Assembly (NCBI GenBank): GCA_910574865.1
Contig: CAJTDN010000008.1
Span: 246,704-310,703, forward strand
Reading direction: 5' to 3'
Origin: Lachnospiraceae bacterium
GTDB lineage: Bacteria > Bacillota > Clostridia > Lachnospirales > Lachnospiraceae
DNA length: 64,000 bases
Positions within the stretch are counted from its first letter, which is position 1. Each line of letters opens with the position of its first letter. The position numbers and the translations under genes were made by a program. This document shows positions 7,347-16,975 of this stretch, in pieces. Under the pieces are notes generated by a model. That model did no database searches. It had not been told where the DNA came from and was given only the letters and a program-made list of their open reading frames with translations.

Positions 7347-8545
7347 CCGCTTACACCCCCAAGCACCGGGATTTCATATTTCCCCAAATTCAGGTTGTTC
7401 CTTGAACCGTTGATTGAAGTGTTTTGAACATCAACGATCCCCGGAACATTCAGGATACGGGTATCAATTTGACTGATTCTCACAATCAGGTAGGAAGTAT
7501 CAGCCCATTCCTTCCTAAGTTCCAGAAGGTAAGCGGAAATCGCTTCTTCAATCGAAGTCTGCAAATTCGCCCATCCGTAACCCGGTTCAAAGGTCAGGGT
7601 GGTCTTGATGGTGATTGCCTTTGCCTTTGCGCTCTCCACCTTCACCACATGACCGATAGGGGCAAGCCCGAACCCGCCCCCAGCGTTCACTTCTGGATCA
7701 ATGGTTGTCTGAACCGTCTGAACCAGCGCATCCGAAGCAACCCCAAATTCTGAATTGATGATCGTCAGAAGCACCGTCCCCCCGGTCGTCAGCTTCTTTT
7801 GTTTTGCGGCATGGAAAACAGAATCCAGCCAGTACCGGACTTCCCCGGTAAGCGTCCCCTTAATTCCGTTGTACCACGTTTCAACGCTTTCTTTCGGGAT
7901 CATGTCAGCCGGGGAAATATCAGCGTTCCACACCCTTGTCACCTTTGTTCTCCCAACTCCGGGGATAGCATTGGTTTTTTCCAGATAGTCAGCCCTGTTT
8001 CCCCCGAAAGCATTTTCATCAAAGGAAGCAAAATACCTTTGCCGCAAATCTTCCGTTTCTTCTTCATCCTCTCCGGGGATAAGGATTTCAGTCAGTTCAG
8101 CGGTTTGCAGCCCCTTTATATATTCTATGGGTATCATTGAACCGAAAAACTGATTGCCGATTTTCCCGGCTGTTTCACATTCAACCCGGTATTCCCCATC
8201 AGCGATCTTTCCGGTCACAATATAGTTTATATCCCCGATATTGAACCGCTGCCCGGTCACATCAATGGTGGACGGGGTGAAAACTCCCTTCAATACCGCT
8301 TTTGTCGCTTCATGGGGGTATATCCCCCTTTCCTTGCAGCGCAAGATCAGGAACTCCCTTGAAGCTGAATCCCCATAGGCTTCTTTCAAAATCACATCCA
8401 GTTCAAGATACAAAATTTGCAGTTCGATAGCAGTAGGTGAATGGGTGTCCCAGATAATCGAACCTTCCCGCTTGTCGAATTTATCAGGAACACGGTCAAG
8501 CATCCTTTGAAGGATCACTTCATAAGTCGTATTCTCATACATCAA
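7343..8545 (-). CDS. Baseplate assembly protein J (XkdT-like)
   Basis: 400-residue baseplate J family protein that builds the wedge of contractile tails. It shows the family order: N-terminal segment (YEVILQRMLDRVPDKFDKREGSIIWD), the YASFDENAFGGNRADY region near residue 175, and the Gly-rich C-terminal domain with NAGGGFGLAPIGHVV. It overlaps the neighbours on both sides by 4 bp, so the baseplate genes are translationally coupled. Confidence 0.88.
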   Translation of the reverse strand: MMYENTTYEVILQRMLDRVPDKFDKREGSIIWDTHSPTAIELQILYLELDVILKEAYGDSASREFLILRCKERGIYPHEATKAVLKGVFTPSTIDVTGQRFNIGDINYIVTGKIADGEYRVECETAGKIGNQFFGSMIPIEYIKGLQTAELTEILIPGEDEEETEDLRQRYFASFDENAFGGNRADYLEKTNAIPGVGRTKVTRVWNADISPADMIPKESVETWYNGIKGTLTGEVRYWLDSVFHAAKQKKLTTGGTVLLTIINSEFGVASDALVQTVQTTIDPEVNAGGGFGLAPIGHVVKVESAKAKAITIKTTLTFEPGYGWANLQTSIEEAISAYLLELRKEWADTSYLIVRISQIDTRILNVPGIVDVQNTSINGSRNNLNLGKYEIPVLGGVSG

Positions 8546-8946
8546 AAATTCACCTCTCTTTCCGCTTGCACATCCCCGAAAACGGTATGTGCTGTAAATG
8601 TTATATGGACAACCCCTTTGTATGGGAAATCAAATTCAAAGTTGTCAACGCTCAAAATCCGATCATCCCAAAGCAACGCTTCCGAAATGCGCCGCTTCAA
8701 CTCCGGACATACATAAGTCACGGGTTCACCGAAAAGGTCAAGAAGTTCAATCCCGTAATTCCAGCTATACATGATATACTGATAGCGTTCCGTCATGATG
8801 ATTTTGAAAATAGCCTGCTTCACCGCTTCCAGACCGTCAGTGTACCCACGGACAAGGTTTGTGTCCGTCTGCATCTTATATGTGAAACTAGGCTGTTCTT
8901 CAATCTCAAAATCTTTATCCAAAAAACCAACCGTTGAAGGAATCAT
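8542..8946 (-). CDS. Baseplate protein XkdS-like (DUF2634)
   Basis: 134 residues with the gp25-like lysozyme-fold signature seen in DUF2634: TYKMQTDTNLVRGYTDGLEAVKQAI, then YSWNYGIELLDLFG. It is a structural wedge component, not an active lysozyme. It is adjacent to baseplate J as in PBSX. Confidence 0.85.
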   Translation of the reverse strand: MIPSTVGFLDKDFEIEEQPSFTYKMQTDTNLVRGYTDGLEAVKQAIFKIIMTERYQYIMYSWNYGIELLDLFGEPVTYVCPELKRRISEALLWDDRILSVDNFEFDFPYKGVVHITFTAHTVFGDVQAEREVNF

Positions 8947-9350
8947 TTCTTACCCCCTATCCGGTCAACCACAATGAACTTCTGACCTTCCTGCTGCCTT
9001 ATGAGTATCACTTCATCACCGACTTCAAGGGCATTGTGCATCAGGAAATTTTTTGTCCCCACAACCCCGTGAAGGTGGGGCGGCGGGGCGGTTGTTTTCC
9101 CGTCAGAGGAAAGAACCCCTATTTCCGTGTTCCATTGGACGGTTACGGTTGTCATGTAGTCAGTGACATTCCTTGTAAGGATAAGCTGCGATTCACCCAG
9201 AACCATTTTCTGTTCCACGTTTATTTTCAGGGGTGACTTTGAAACGACTTCCCCGAAATACACGTTGACGGGCTTTGAAGATTCCCGTTCGTCCCGTGCC
9301 GCCCTTTTCATAGCTTCCACTAAGCCATTCGCATCAGCCAACAAATTCAC
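8943..9350 (-). CDS. Baseplate/spike-associated protein XkdR-like (DUF2577)
   Basis: 135 residues with GEVVSKSPLKINVEQK near residue 34 and the loop PPHLHGVVGTKN, typical of the short OB-fold protein DUF2577 that sits between XkdQ and XkdS. The ATG overlaps the end of the upstream gene. Confidence 0.8.
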   Translation of the reverse strand: MNLLADANGLVEAMKRAARDERESSKPVNVYFGEVVSKSPLKINVEQKMVLGESQLILTRNVTDYMTTVTVQWNTEIGVLSSDGKTTAPPPHLHGVVGTKNFLMHNALEVGDEVILIRQQEGQKFIVVDRIGGKK

Positions 9351-10314
9351 CCCCTCTAAGCGTCAAATCCATCCAGTGTTCGCTTTCCTTGTATATGTGC
9401 TTGCAGCTTTCCACCAGCATGAAGTTCCTTAACTTCATATCGCCCAGATCAAGGTTCACAACGATCATGCTGCCAGCCCTTACCCGGTTATCCCCTAAAA
9501 CATTGGTAAGTTTCAGGTTGCGGGTTTTCTTGTTGTACAGTTTCAAAAGTGCGTCAACTTTCGCCTGACCGTTTTCCCCTTTTTTCAGGGTGTCGAAATA
9601 CTGTAAAATCCCCCACTTGTTGATATTGCCGGAATCTTGTGCAATATAGACTTCCCTGAACCCGGTTTCCTCGTTGTCATAGGTCAGCTTAATTTTGTTG
9701 TAGGTGTTATCATCAATAGATGAAGTGTAATCGAAGGTTTCACACGTTTCTTCATCCACCATGAAATAAGCCCCCGGCTTCCCAACCGCCATAGAAGAAA
9801 GGTGCTTCAAGGTCAGCTTCCCGAAATCGTCATAAAGCACGAACATTTCCCCGGTATTCTGCAAAGTCAGGTCAAGGGCATTTTGAACCATTTCAAAGAG
9901 GGAAGTATTTTCTTCAACCCTCGATTCAATGATATAATTTGTGCTTTCCAGCGTACCCACATTCAGGGCATAGTCAGCGGCGATCATCCGCAAGAATTGG
10001 TCTGCCGTCTTATTTTCATAAACAATGGTGTCTTTGTTTTTCAGATACCTTAATTGATCGTATGCGGTAACGGTGATGATCTGTTCCTTTGCCCGCTGCT
10101 GCTTGAACACAAAGCCAAAGAACACTTCATCACCGTTTTCCTTTAACCTCACCGCACTACCTTCCGAAAAATCAAGAACATCATCCTTTAATACCTCGAA
10201 AGACAGCTTTCCGGGTGTGTTCTTCCGTTCCGTTGTCCACTCTATACCCTCTTTTACTGCCGGAAGATAGGCTTTTGTTCCAAGTTCATTCCCAATCAAT
10301 AATTCAACGCTCAT
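9334..10314 (-). CDS. Tail hub protein XkdQ-like (gpD / late control D family)
   Basis: 326-residue hub component corresponding to P2 gpD / T4 gp27. WTTERKNTPGKLSFEVLKD and YDQLRYLKNKDTIVYENKTA belong to the N-terminal hub domain, and the region around YTSSIDDNTYNKIKLTYDNE to the middle. It follows the LysM protein by 17 bp and precedes the DUF2577 gene, which is the PBSX order. Confidence 0.85.
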   Translation of the reverse strand: MSVELLIGNELGTKAYLPAVKEGIEWTTERKNTPGKLSFEVLKDDVLDFSEGSAVRLKENGDEVFFGFVFKQQRAKEQIITVTAYDQLRYLKNKDTIVYENKTADQFLRMIAADYALNVGTLESTNYIIESRVEENTSLFEMVQNALDLTLQNTGEMFVLYDDFGKLTLKHLSSMAVGKPGAYFMVDEETCETFDYTSSIDDNTYNKIKLTYDNEETGFREVYIAQDSGNINKWGILQYFDTLKKGENGQAKVDALLKLYNKKTRNLKLTNVLGDNRVRAGSMIVVNLDLGDMKLRNFMLVESCKHIYKESEHWMDLTLRGGEFVG

Positions 10315-10331
10315 TTGAACACACCCCCTTT

Positions 10332-11021
10332 CTAAGCTGCCGGGATTGTCAGGACTTGCCCCGGATAAATCAAGTTAGGGTTTCCCCCTATCACGCTTTT
10401 GTTTGCGTTATAAATGATTGAATACTTTGAACCGTTACCATAGAACTTTTTAGCTATATTCCAAAGGCAATCCCCCTTTACTACCGTGTAAGTCTGCGCC
10501 GTTGCCGGGGCGGGTGAAGTGGTTGCTTCCCGCTGCGGCTCAACGCTTGCTTTCGGTTTCTCCATGTTGAAAGAAATGTTCACCGTCTTTGTCCCGTAAT
10601 CCCGCCATTGTTTCAGTTTTATCTTTACCAGAACATCAAACCCGTTTTTCGCATCTTCTGTAATTTTATAATCTTCCATAGATACCTTGATATTGGTGTC
10701 GAAAAGTCTTTTTCCGGTCGGTCGTTTCCTGCATACAATGAACTGGAAAGGCTTCTTACTCGTTTTCAGGCTTTCAAAGTAGTCCAGAAAATAGTCAGCA
10801 CCTTTGAACCCTGACTTGTAAACGGCAAAGGGATATTTTTCTTGTGGTATTCTGCACTCAAATTCAATATCCGTTAATTCTGCCTTTTTCAGAATGTTTA
10901 TTTCTCCCTCGTTTATCAGGGTGACGGTTTCATTTGCATTGTTAATCTTTACTGAAAGTTTTGGGGGTGCTACTGGTAACAAGCATTTATTCAGGTAAAA
11001 ATCATATCCGTTTTGCGCCAT
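10332..11021 (-). CDS. LysM-containing tail protein (XkdP-like)
   Basis: 229 residues with a tail-joining N-terminal part (1-160), a short Pro/Ala linker, and a C-terminal LysM domain from about 178 (YTVVKGDCLWNIAKKFYG, NPNLIYPGQVLTIP). It connects tube and hub in PBSX-like tails; LysM may contact peptidoglycan. Its start overlaps the tape measure stop by one base. Confidence 0.88.
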   Translation of the reverse strand: MAQNGYDFYLNKCLLPVAPPKLSVKINNANETVTLINEGEINILKKAELTDIEFECRIPQEKYPFAVYKSGFKGADYFLDYFESLKTSKKPFQFIVCRKRPTGKRLFDTNIKVSMEDYKITEDAKNGFDVLVKIKLKQWRDYGTKTVNISFNMEKPKASVEPQREATTSPAPATAQTYTVVKGDCLWNIAKKFYGNGSKYSIIYNANKSVIGGNPNLIYPGQVLTIPAA

Positions 11022-13786
11022 TAGTCATGCACCCCTTCCGTTGAAATGTCAATCGCTTCATTCACCATATCGGTCATACCGGACATGATACCATCCAAAT
11101 CCATACCGTTTTTAATGGTGTTATGGTTCGTCTGTTCAATGCTGATTTCTGCGGTTGTGAATCGGTTGATTGCTTCCTGCTCCGCAATATCCCGAAGGTA
11201 TTTCAGTTCTTCCCCGGTTATGTCCATAGCGTCAGCCATAGCCCCGGTATTCCCCGCAATATCATCAACACCGCTTCCGATCCCCCCGGCTGTCAATGCG
11301 CTTGCGTAATCGTCAGCGGATGGAATGTCAGTAGTGCCGAAAAGGGATGAAGGATCGAAATTGGATATGCTTTCATCAATCCCTTCCCCGAAGGAATACC
11401 CGGCATCCCAAGCCGCCCCATACTCGAACCGTTCCAAGTGCAAGCTGGAAGCGTCCATTTTCGCCATGATTTCCTCGCCCTGCCCGAAGGTTTCATCAAC
11501 CCACCCGCCAAGGGAATCCCGCCACCCGGCAACCGCTCCGGCAAGGTTTGAACCGAAAATTGTATCAATAGCGGAAGCCAGAGATTCCAGCAATCCAAGA
11601 ATACAGTCCACCAGATCAAAAAACAACCGGGCAATCGCACCCACCGGATCATTGAACACGTTCCCGAAAAAGTTAGCAAAGGCGGCTATAAAATTCCAGA
11701 GTACCACGAAAATATCAATCACAAAGTTAATCAGGGTGACAAACAGATTTCCGATAAATGCCGCCGCCACCATGAACACCCCGCAAATAATACCCGTTGC
11801 GGAAACGGAAGTCCCGGCAAATTTATTTACCGCCGCCACCGCCGCATAAAACAAAGCAATCAGGGCGATAATCAAAACGATTATCCAGACGATAGGGCAA
11901 GCGTACATAGCAGCATTAAGTCCATTCTGCGCTGTTACTTCTGCCCATGTTGCCCCAGTTGTAGCCCAGATAGCCGCTGCATGAATACCTTCCCATACTG
12001 CCATCACACCTTTAGCCGCTGCGGAAGCCAGCTCTAAACCTTTGGTGATTGCAAGGTAAGTACCATATACCGCCAAAGCCCCAGCCACACCCAAAATAAT
12101 AGGGGATAACCAAGACCAATTATCAGCTAAAAGCTGCGCCCCGGCGACTAGAAGATCAAAGATTTCCAGTGCCACCATACCGATAAGGGACAACGCATCA
12201 ATAGCACCGTTCGCAAAATCCCATAAGGCTTGTGAATTAGCGATATGTTCTATAATGGGTAAAGCAACGGCGGCAAGCATAGAAAGGGCATCAGCCGCAT
12301 GATTTACCATCTGTCCAAAATCGTCACTATTAGCAACTTTATTCAGTTCTTCCAGAACGGGTTGCAAAGCCATCAAAGCGGTATTTTCAAAAGAAGTCCA
12401 AAGCTGTTCAAAGGTCATGGGCATCTGTTCAAATTTTTCATTCGTTTCATCAGCCGCCGCAAACATAGCGGCTTTTACAATGTCAGCGGTGATTTTCCCT
12501 TCCGCCGCCATATCTTTTAGCTGTCCTTTTGGTACTTCCAGATAGTCAGCGATAGTCTGAATGATGTTAGGGGCTTGCTCCAAAATACTATTGTATTCCT
12601 CACCCCTTAAAACCCCCGAACCCATAGCCTGCGTTAATTGAAGCATAGCCGCATCAATTCCCGCCGCTTCCGTCCCGGCAATTCTAAACTGCTTGTTGAC
12701 TTGCTCCATGAACGCAATTATTTCCGCTGAACTGTCAAAGGCATCACCAGCCATAAGACCCAGTTTTGAAACTGCGTCAGCGGTTGCCTGATAGCTTCCC
12801 CTTGCCCTTTCTGCGGAAAGATAGATCATATTTTGTAAATCCTGCGTTGTTTGAAGTCCGTCATTCATCATATTCAGGCGGGCGGTTGTGGAAGCAAGTG
12901 TGTCAGACAAGTTCAAAGCACTTGAAAGTGTTTGAACCGTTACATAGGCGGCGACAATGCCGCCGATCATTTGCATCAGTTCATTTGCTTCATGCGTTCC
13001 TTGCTCAATCTCACGATTCAGCCGCCCTTGTTCATCCACGTTATCCCGGATGTGCCTTTCTGTATCGCCTATGATCTGCTGCAACCTCAAATAAGCATCA
13101 TTTGCCGCCTGCACATCCATATCATCCATAGCCCGGTTAAGGTTCTGCTGCTCCCTGATTGCCTGATCCAGTTGTCCACGCAACATTTCCAATTCTGCGT
13201 TCGCCGCATCCGTCCCCATGTTCAGGGGGTTGTTTTCGATTGTCTGAATCCTATTTCTTACATTGTCAATCCTTACGGCAAGGCTGTTCAAATCCTGAAA
13301 TGCTTCCGGTGGGAAGATATTTGTGTTGTATGCCTGCCTTGCGATAGCGTCTTGTGTCGTGCTTAACTGTTCAAGCATGGCATTTGTACTTTGAACTTCC
13401 TGCTGGAATCGTTCCATTCCGCTTCCAGTAAATACTTCCAAGCTGCCGGACTGCCATTGAATGGGTACATCAACGGGCGGCGGCTGGTCTATGATTGGGT
13501 TTGGCGGTATTGGATTTACTGGAATATCAACCGGGGGCGGGGAAGGGGGCGGATCAATCTCTGGTGAATCCGTACCCTGAATAGCTGCATCCAATTCCTG
13601 AACGGCGATAGTTGCCCGGTTTATGGATTCCCTTGCTGCTTCAATGGAAGCCGTGTCAACTGGTGAGTTCATAGTCTGGTGCAAATCTTCCATAGCGGAA
13701 AGTCCCAAATTTACAGAATCAATCACCTGATACAAAATGCTGGTAAAATTATCCTGCAATTCAATAGATGATCTTATGCTTCCCAT
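11021..13786 (-). CDS. Tape measure protein
   Basis: 921-residue protein that sets tail length and fills the tail lumen before DNA ejection. There is predicted helix over most of residues 1-290, with a Pro-rich break at about 95-120 (PEIDPPPSPPPVDIPV). The conserved tape-measure segment is near 385-470 (MGSGVLRGEEYNSILEQAPN, MPMTFEQLWTSFENTALM). Several hydrophobic stretches at about 500-720 could insert in the host membrane. It starts 5 bp after the frameshifted chaperone ORF, as usual. Confidence 0.92.
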   Translation of the reverse strand: MGSIRSSIELQDNFTSILYQVIDSVNLGLSAMEDLHQTMNSPVDTASIEAARESINRATIAVQELDAAIQGTDSPEIDPPPSPPPVDIPVNPIPPNPIIDQPPPVDVPIQWQSGSLEVFTGSGMERFQQEVQSTNAMLEQLSTTQDAIARQAYNTNIFPPEAFQDLNSLAVRIDNVRNRIQTIENNPLNMGTDAANAELEMLRGQLDQAIREQQNLNRAMDDMDVQAANDAYLRLQQIIGDTERHIRDNVDEQGRLNREIEQGTHEANELMQMIGGIVAAYVTVQTLSSALNLSDTLASTTARLNMMNDGLQTTQDLQNMIYLSAERARGSYQATADAVSKLGLMAGDAFDSSAEIIAFMEQVNKQFRIAGTEAAGIDAAMLQLTQAMGSGVLRGEEYNSILEQAPNIIQTIADYLEVPKGQLKDMAAEGKITADIVKAAMFAAADETNEKFEQMPMTFEQLWTSFENTALMALQPVLEELNKVANSDDFGQMVNHAADALSMLAAVALPIIEHIANSQALWDFANGAIDALSLIGMVALEIFDLLVAGAQLLADNWSWLSPIILGVAGALAVYGTYLAITKGLELASAAAKGVMAVWEGIHAAAIWATTGATWAEVTAQNGLNAAMYACPIVWIIVLIIALIALFYAAVAAVNKFAGTSVSATGIICGVFMVAAAFIGNLFVTLINFVIDIFVVLWNFIAAFANFFGNVFNDPVGAIARLFFDLVDCILGLLESLASAIDTIFGSNLAGAVAGWRDSLGGWVDETFGQGEEIMAKMDASSLHLERFEYGAAWDAGYSFGEGIDESISNFDPSSLFGTTDIPSADDYASALTAGGIGSGVDDIAGNTGAMADAMDITGEELKYLRDIAEQEAINRFTTAEISIEQTNHNTIKNGMDLDGIMSGMTDMVNEAIDISTEGVHD

Positions 13787-13790
13787 GTTA

Positions 13791-14419
13791 TCACCGTCCT
13801 TTCTTCCCTTTTTTTGCCTTGCGTTTCATTTCCTTTTCTTTTTCCTTGTCGTTCTTCATTTTTACCTTGATTGCAGCCACAACAAAGGCTTTTTCAGGTT
13901 CATCCAATGCGAGAAAGACGGAAGGCAAAATGTGTAATTTCAGAAGGGCAAAGTAAGCAAAATTTGCTTCCCAATCCCCTTCTTCAATTAGTTTTTTGCT
14001 TCATCCACCTTATCATTGAACGATACATTGAAGCCCTGAAATTTCTGGACGAAAGCCGCCAGATCGTTATATTCGCCGGGATCGTCAACCATAGCAAGCA
14101 GAAGTTCCTCCGGGGTTGTCACACCATAGGAATCCTGCAATTCCTTGTCATACAGATCAGGCATGACAACGGAAGCGGCAATCATCTTCTGCATATATTT
14201 GCTGGACTGCGTTTTGGGACGGAATAAATTGGGCTTTCCGGTGATCGGTACATCAATAGTGCAGTCGTCCCTTAACCCTTCATTCTCTTTTGAAGTAATG
14301 TGCCGGAACTCCCATTCAAGGGGCTTCCCGTTTTCATCACAAAGCGATCTAGTAGGCGCATAAAAACCGTTCTCTTTCACGGTCTTGTTAGACTTCATGA
14401 ATTTGCTGAATTTAGACAT
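13791..14419 (-). CDS. Tail assembly chaperone, long (-1 frameshift) product
   Basis: Fusion expected when ribosomes slip -1 on A-AAA-AAC at 13991-13997. The zero frame would stop one codon later. The new frame continues about 65 codons (LIEEGDWEANFAYFALLKLH) to a TGA at 13791-13793, five bases before the tape measure ATG. The extension ends in a very basic Lys/Arg tail. This is the gpG/gpGT arrangement of long-tailed phages. The extension frame has no start of its own and would otherwise leave a 200-bp hole in a tight operon. Confidence 0.85.
13988..14419 (-). CDS. Tail assembly chaperone, short product (XkdN-like)
   Basis: 143-residue zero-frame product. It matches the XkdN group by position (after tube, before tape measure) and by the segment EFRHITSKENEGLRDDCT. 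It guides the tape measure during tail assembly and is not part of the virion. It ends KVDEAKN, the last codons being the frameshift site. Confidence 0.82.
   Translation of the reverse strand: MSKFSKFMKSNKTVKENGFYAPTRSLCDENGKPLEWEFRHITSKENEGLRDDCTIDVPITGKPNLFRPKTQSSKYMQKMIAASVVMPDLYDKELQDSYGVTTPEELLLAMVDDPGEYNDLAAFVQKFQGFNVSFNDKVDEAKN
13991..13997 (-). other. Programmed -1 frameshift slippery heptamer
   Basis: A-AAA-AAC in the reading phase X-XXY-YYZ, immediately followed by the zero-frame TAA. It joins the short chaperone to the extension ORF. I did not identify a strong downstream pseudoknot. Confidence 0.8.
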
Positions 14420-14456
14420 TTTTACATTCTCCTTTATATTTTATCATTGACATTGA

Positions 14457-14502
14457 AAAACCCCTTATATGGGCTTATATGAAAGCCACATAAGGGGTTT
14501 TA
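14457..14502 (-). terminator. Hairpin between tail tube and chaperone genes
   Basis: AAAACCCCTTAT / ATAAGGGGTTTT arms flank a smaller inner hairpin. It is closely related to the hairpin at 2418-2462. It is followed by T runs on both strands and may reduce chaperone and tape-measure expression relative to the tube protein. Confidence 0.6.
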
Positions 14503-14509
14503 AGGCTGC

Positions 14510-14992
14510 TTAATTGGTGAGAAAGCCTTCCAAGTCCTTGAAGGCTTCCGGCATCTTGAAATCTTCAAAGGTAAAGTCCATATCTTCATCCAGATATTCC
14601 CCGTCAGCGTCAAACTTTGCCAGAATACCGCCGTCAATGTTGCAGTCCATCAGGATCATGGTCTGCCGCCCCGCTGCGGAAGTCTTATCCTCGTTGGAAA
14701 TCTGGATTTCAAAATAAATATCTTCCCCGGTGTCCTTGTACTGGATCATCATCTGCCGGAAGATGGAAGTGTTGTAATGGAAGGTTGCCGAACCCGTACC
14801 CTTCCACCCGGAAGCCTTGTTTCCTTTCCCGGTCTTTCCCAGAATGGGGACTTCCGTTTTGTTCTTTTCAAACTTTGCTTCCAGATTGATAGCCTGCATG
14901 AAATTATAGCGGCGTGTCCCAATCGTGATGAAGCACTCTGCCAAAGCCGCAAATACCGTGTCTTTGGCTTTCATAACTACATTACCGTTCAT
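14510..14992 (-). CDS. Tail tube protein (XkdM-like)
   Basis: 160-residue protein of the contractile-tail inner tube (DUF2001/XkdM type): MNGNVVMKAKDTVFAALAE, NKASGWKGTGSATFHYNTSI, and an acidic C-terminus. It lies directly after the sheath gene, as in PBSX. It polymerizes into the channel around the tape measure protein. Confidence 0.88.
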   Translation of the reverse strand: MNGNVVMKAKDTVFAALAECFITIGTRRYNFMQAINLEAKFEKNKTEVPILGKTGKGNKASGWKGTGSATFHYNTSIFRQMMIQYKDTGEDIYFEIQISNEDKTSAAGRQTMILMDCNIDGGILAKFDADGEYLDEDMDFTFEDFKMPEAFKDLEGFLTN

Positions 14993-15009
14993 TCTCTTTC
15001 ACCCCTTCC

Positions 15010-16320
15010 TTATGCCACCGTGACGGTCATGTACAGCTTGCCCATAGCGTTCACAACGGTTACAAGGTCAGTCACGACAACAGATTTCTTTGTGTCGCCC
15101 TGATCCACCTTCACATCAGCGTCAGAGAAATTCTCAATCGCCCTGATCTCCTGAAGCTGCTCATGGTGCTTGACAATATCAGACCAAAGGGAAATTCTTC
15201 CCGCCGCATCATTCGGGACAACACCCAGATACTTTGTATTGAAAAGCACCGCAATATCGTTACCGATCTGGTCGATCACCCGGATTGTCTGATTGTCCTT
15301 GAAAATATCCCCCATTGTGTCGGAAGTCGTAACCATAGTGTTAATATCTTCCAGCACACGGACATCCGTTCCCACAAGGTGGAAAGTGAACTTGCCCGCC
15401 TCGATAGCAGCTTTAAGCTGGTTCTGCGTGTAGGGGGTGTCAACGGTGAAATCGCCGTCATACTTTTTGTTCTGGTTGCTCTTGTTGACCGCACAGCCAG
15501 CGGAAGCACCCGTCACCCAGTACACAAGGCTTGCTTCACTGCATCCTTCATCCAGAACTTTATTGTTCACGCTGATAACACCCATGAAGTCAGCCTTTGC
15601 GTAGTCGTAAAGGACAAGCTGGAACTTCACACCCATTTCATCACGCAACCGCTTGTTGTATGCGGCATACAGTGATTTTGTGGTGTCGTCCGTCACAACT
15701 ACCCCCATAGTGTTGAAAGCGAAGGATTCAGCCTTATCAAGATAAGCCTGATGATCCGCACCGCTTACTTCTCCATTCTCTCCCCCAGTCAGGGGAATTG
15801 CAGCAGCGATTTCCAACGTGATCCCGGATTTCCATTTCAGGAACTTGTTATCTGCCAGATCGTCACCCTTTGCAACAGTCTGTTCATCAACTATATCCGT
15901 TCCTAAGAGGGTTTTCACATCAAAAAAGGATTCATCATCAGCGTTCACCTGAACCGCAATTTTCAGATCATTCCCACGCACCCCAGAATAGAGGGCTTCT
16001 GCAAGGTCATTACTTGCTTTCTTGCCGTTACCGTTCAGGCGATACGCATAAAAAGTCTGTGTGTTCAGGAACAAATCCCGAAGCCCTTTCAGTTTGTCAT
16101 TGGTGTACTCATATCCGAAAATCTCCGTGCTGTTCTTCTGGAAATCTCCGTTTGTCACTTCAAAGATTTCCCCTTCCTTCCCCCAATCCAATTCAAGAGG
16201 CATGGTTGCAATCCCCCTTTCGGAAAGGGTTGCGGTTGCAGCAGCTTTGGAAACGAAATTGATATAAGTACCCGGCAATTCCTTATTCTGCACTAAAAAA
16301 GTGCCGCCACCTAAAGCCAT
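15010..16320 (-). CDS. Tail sheath protein (XkdK-like)
   Basis: 436-residue contractile sheath subunit; its presence makes this a myovirus-type tail. It begins MALGGGTFLVQNKELPG, has AIPLTGGENGEVSGADHQAY in the middle insertion, and ends with the conserved C-terminal region around LWSDIVKHHEQLQEI. It is followed at 17 bp by the tube gene. Confidence 0.92.
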   Translation of the reverse strand: MALGGGTFLVQNKELPGTYINFVSKAAATATLSERGIATMPLELDWGKEGEIFEVTNGDFQKNSTEIFGYEYTNDKLKGLRDLFLNTQTFYAYRLNGNGKKASNDLAEALYSGVRGNDLKIAVQVNADDESFFDVKTLLGTDIVDEQTVAKGDDLADNKFLKWKSGITLEIAAAIPLTGGENGEVSGADHQAYLDKAESFAFNTMGVVVTDDTTKSLYAAYNKRLRDEMGVKFQLVLYDYAKADFMGVISVNNKVLDEGCSEASLVYWVTGASAGCAVNKSNQNKKYDGDFTVDTPYTQNQLKAAIEAGKFTFHLVGTDVRVLEDINTMVTTSDTMGDIFKDNQTIRVIDQIGNDIAVLFNTKYLGVVPNDAAGRISLWSDIVKHHEQLQEIRAIENFSDADVKVDQGDTKKSVVVTDLVTVVNAMGKLYMTVTVA

Positions 16321-16322
16321 TC

Positions 16323-16529
16323 TTATTTCACCTTACCTTTCATATAGCTTGTGATCTTTTCTTCCACGGCTTTCACCGTGTACAGTTCCCCAGTAGCAAG
16401 AAGGGCTTCCAGAATATCCCTTCTTTCCCGGAAGCGGTTTGAAGCAATCAACTGTTCTTTTGAAAATTTATTTTCAACTTTCCCAGTGACCGCCTGATCC
16501 GCTTCCGGTGTTTTCTTTTTTCCCGCCAT
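16323..16529 (-). CDS. Small phage protein before the sheath gene (68 aa)
   Basis: Lys-rich 68-residue protein (MAGKKKTPEADQAVTG) whose second half, KEQLIASNRFRERRDILEAL, is found in short proteins next to sheath genes in Clostridial phages. It has no known activity. Codons near its middle (ENKFSK) encode a copy of the 18-nt semipalindrome at 16460-16477. Confidence 0.75.
   Translation of the reverse strand: MAGKKKTPEADQAVTGKVENKFSKEQLIASNRFRERRDILEALLATGELYTVKAVEEKITSYMKGKVK
16460..16477. repeat. 18-nt semipalindrome, copy 2
   Basis: TTGAAAATTTATTTTCAA inside the 68-aa gene before the sheath. Confidence 0.6.
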
Positions 16530-16537
16530 TTCATCAC

Positions 16538-16975
16538 CTATCCTTTCACATGGGTTTCAGAAGAAACTTCTTCCATAACCGGGACGGATTCAGCCACTTT
16601 GTAAACAAACAGATCATAATTCACAAAAAAGTGAAGAATACCGTCAACCACTTCATACTTCCTTTTTGTACCCATCACCAGATCACCGCTAACATCCAGA
16701 TATTCCAGACAAGAAAGAAGCCGTTCACCAACGGCATAACATTCTTGTTTCCCGTGCATCTTATCTTCCGGGAAATACTGAATACAAAACTGGTTCTGCC
16801 TGAAATACCGCTTCCAGAAAAACAGTTCTTCCGTGGGGTTCAAACATTGGATAAAAAAACAAGGCTCTTTCAAGCCCTGCCTTTTTTCTTCCCTATGAAT
16901 TTTATATTTATCACCAAATTCAGCATTAAGCGTAATGCTGATTGATTCAATTATGGAATTTATCATTTCATGCAC
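16538..16975 (-). CDS. Tail completion/terminator-like protein
   Basis: 145-residue protein in the position of the tail terminator (after the HK97 gp10-like gene, before the sheath). Begins MHEMINSIIESISITLN; the segment EPCFFIQCLNPTEELFFWKRYF is characteristic of a small family (DUF6838-like) from Clostridial myoviruses. Role inferred from position. Its start overlaps the upstream gene by 13 bp. Confidence 0.7.
   Translation of the reverse strand: MHEMINSIIESISITLNAEFGDKYKIHREEKRQGLKEPCFFIQCLNPTEELFFWKRYFRQNQFCIQYFPEDKMHGKQECYAVGERLLSCLEYLDVSGDLVMGTKRKYEVVDGILHFFVNYDLFVYKVAESVPVMEEVSSETHVKG

Noticed and set aside
4627..13786. Second DGR variable repeat elsewhere in the tail genes
   Set aside because: By eye no other stretch resembles TR; the TR-like pattern is confined to the fibre 3' end.
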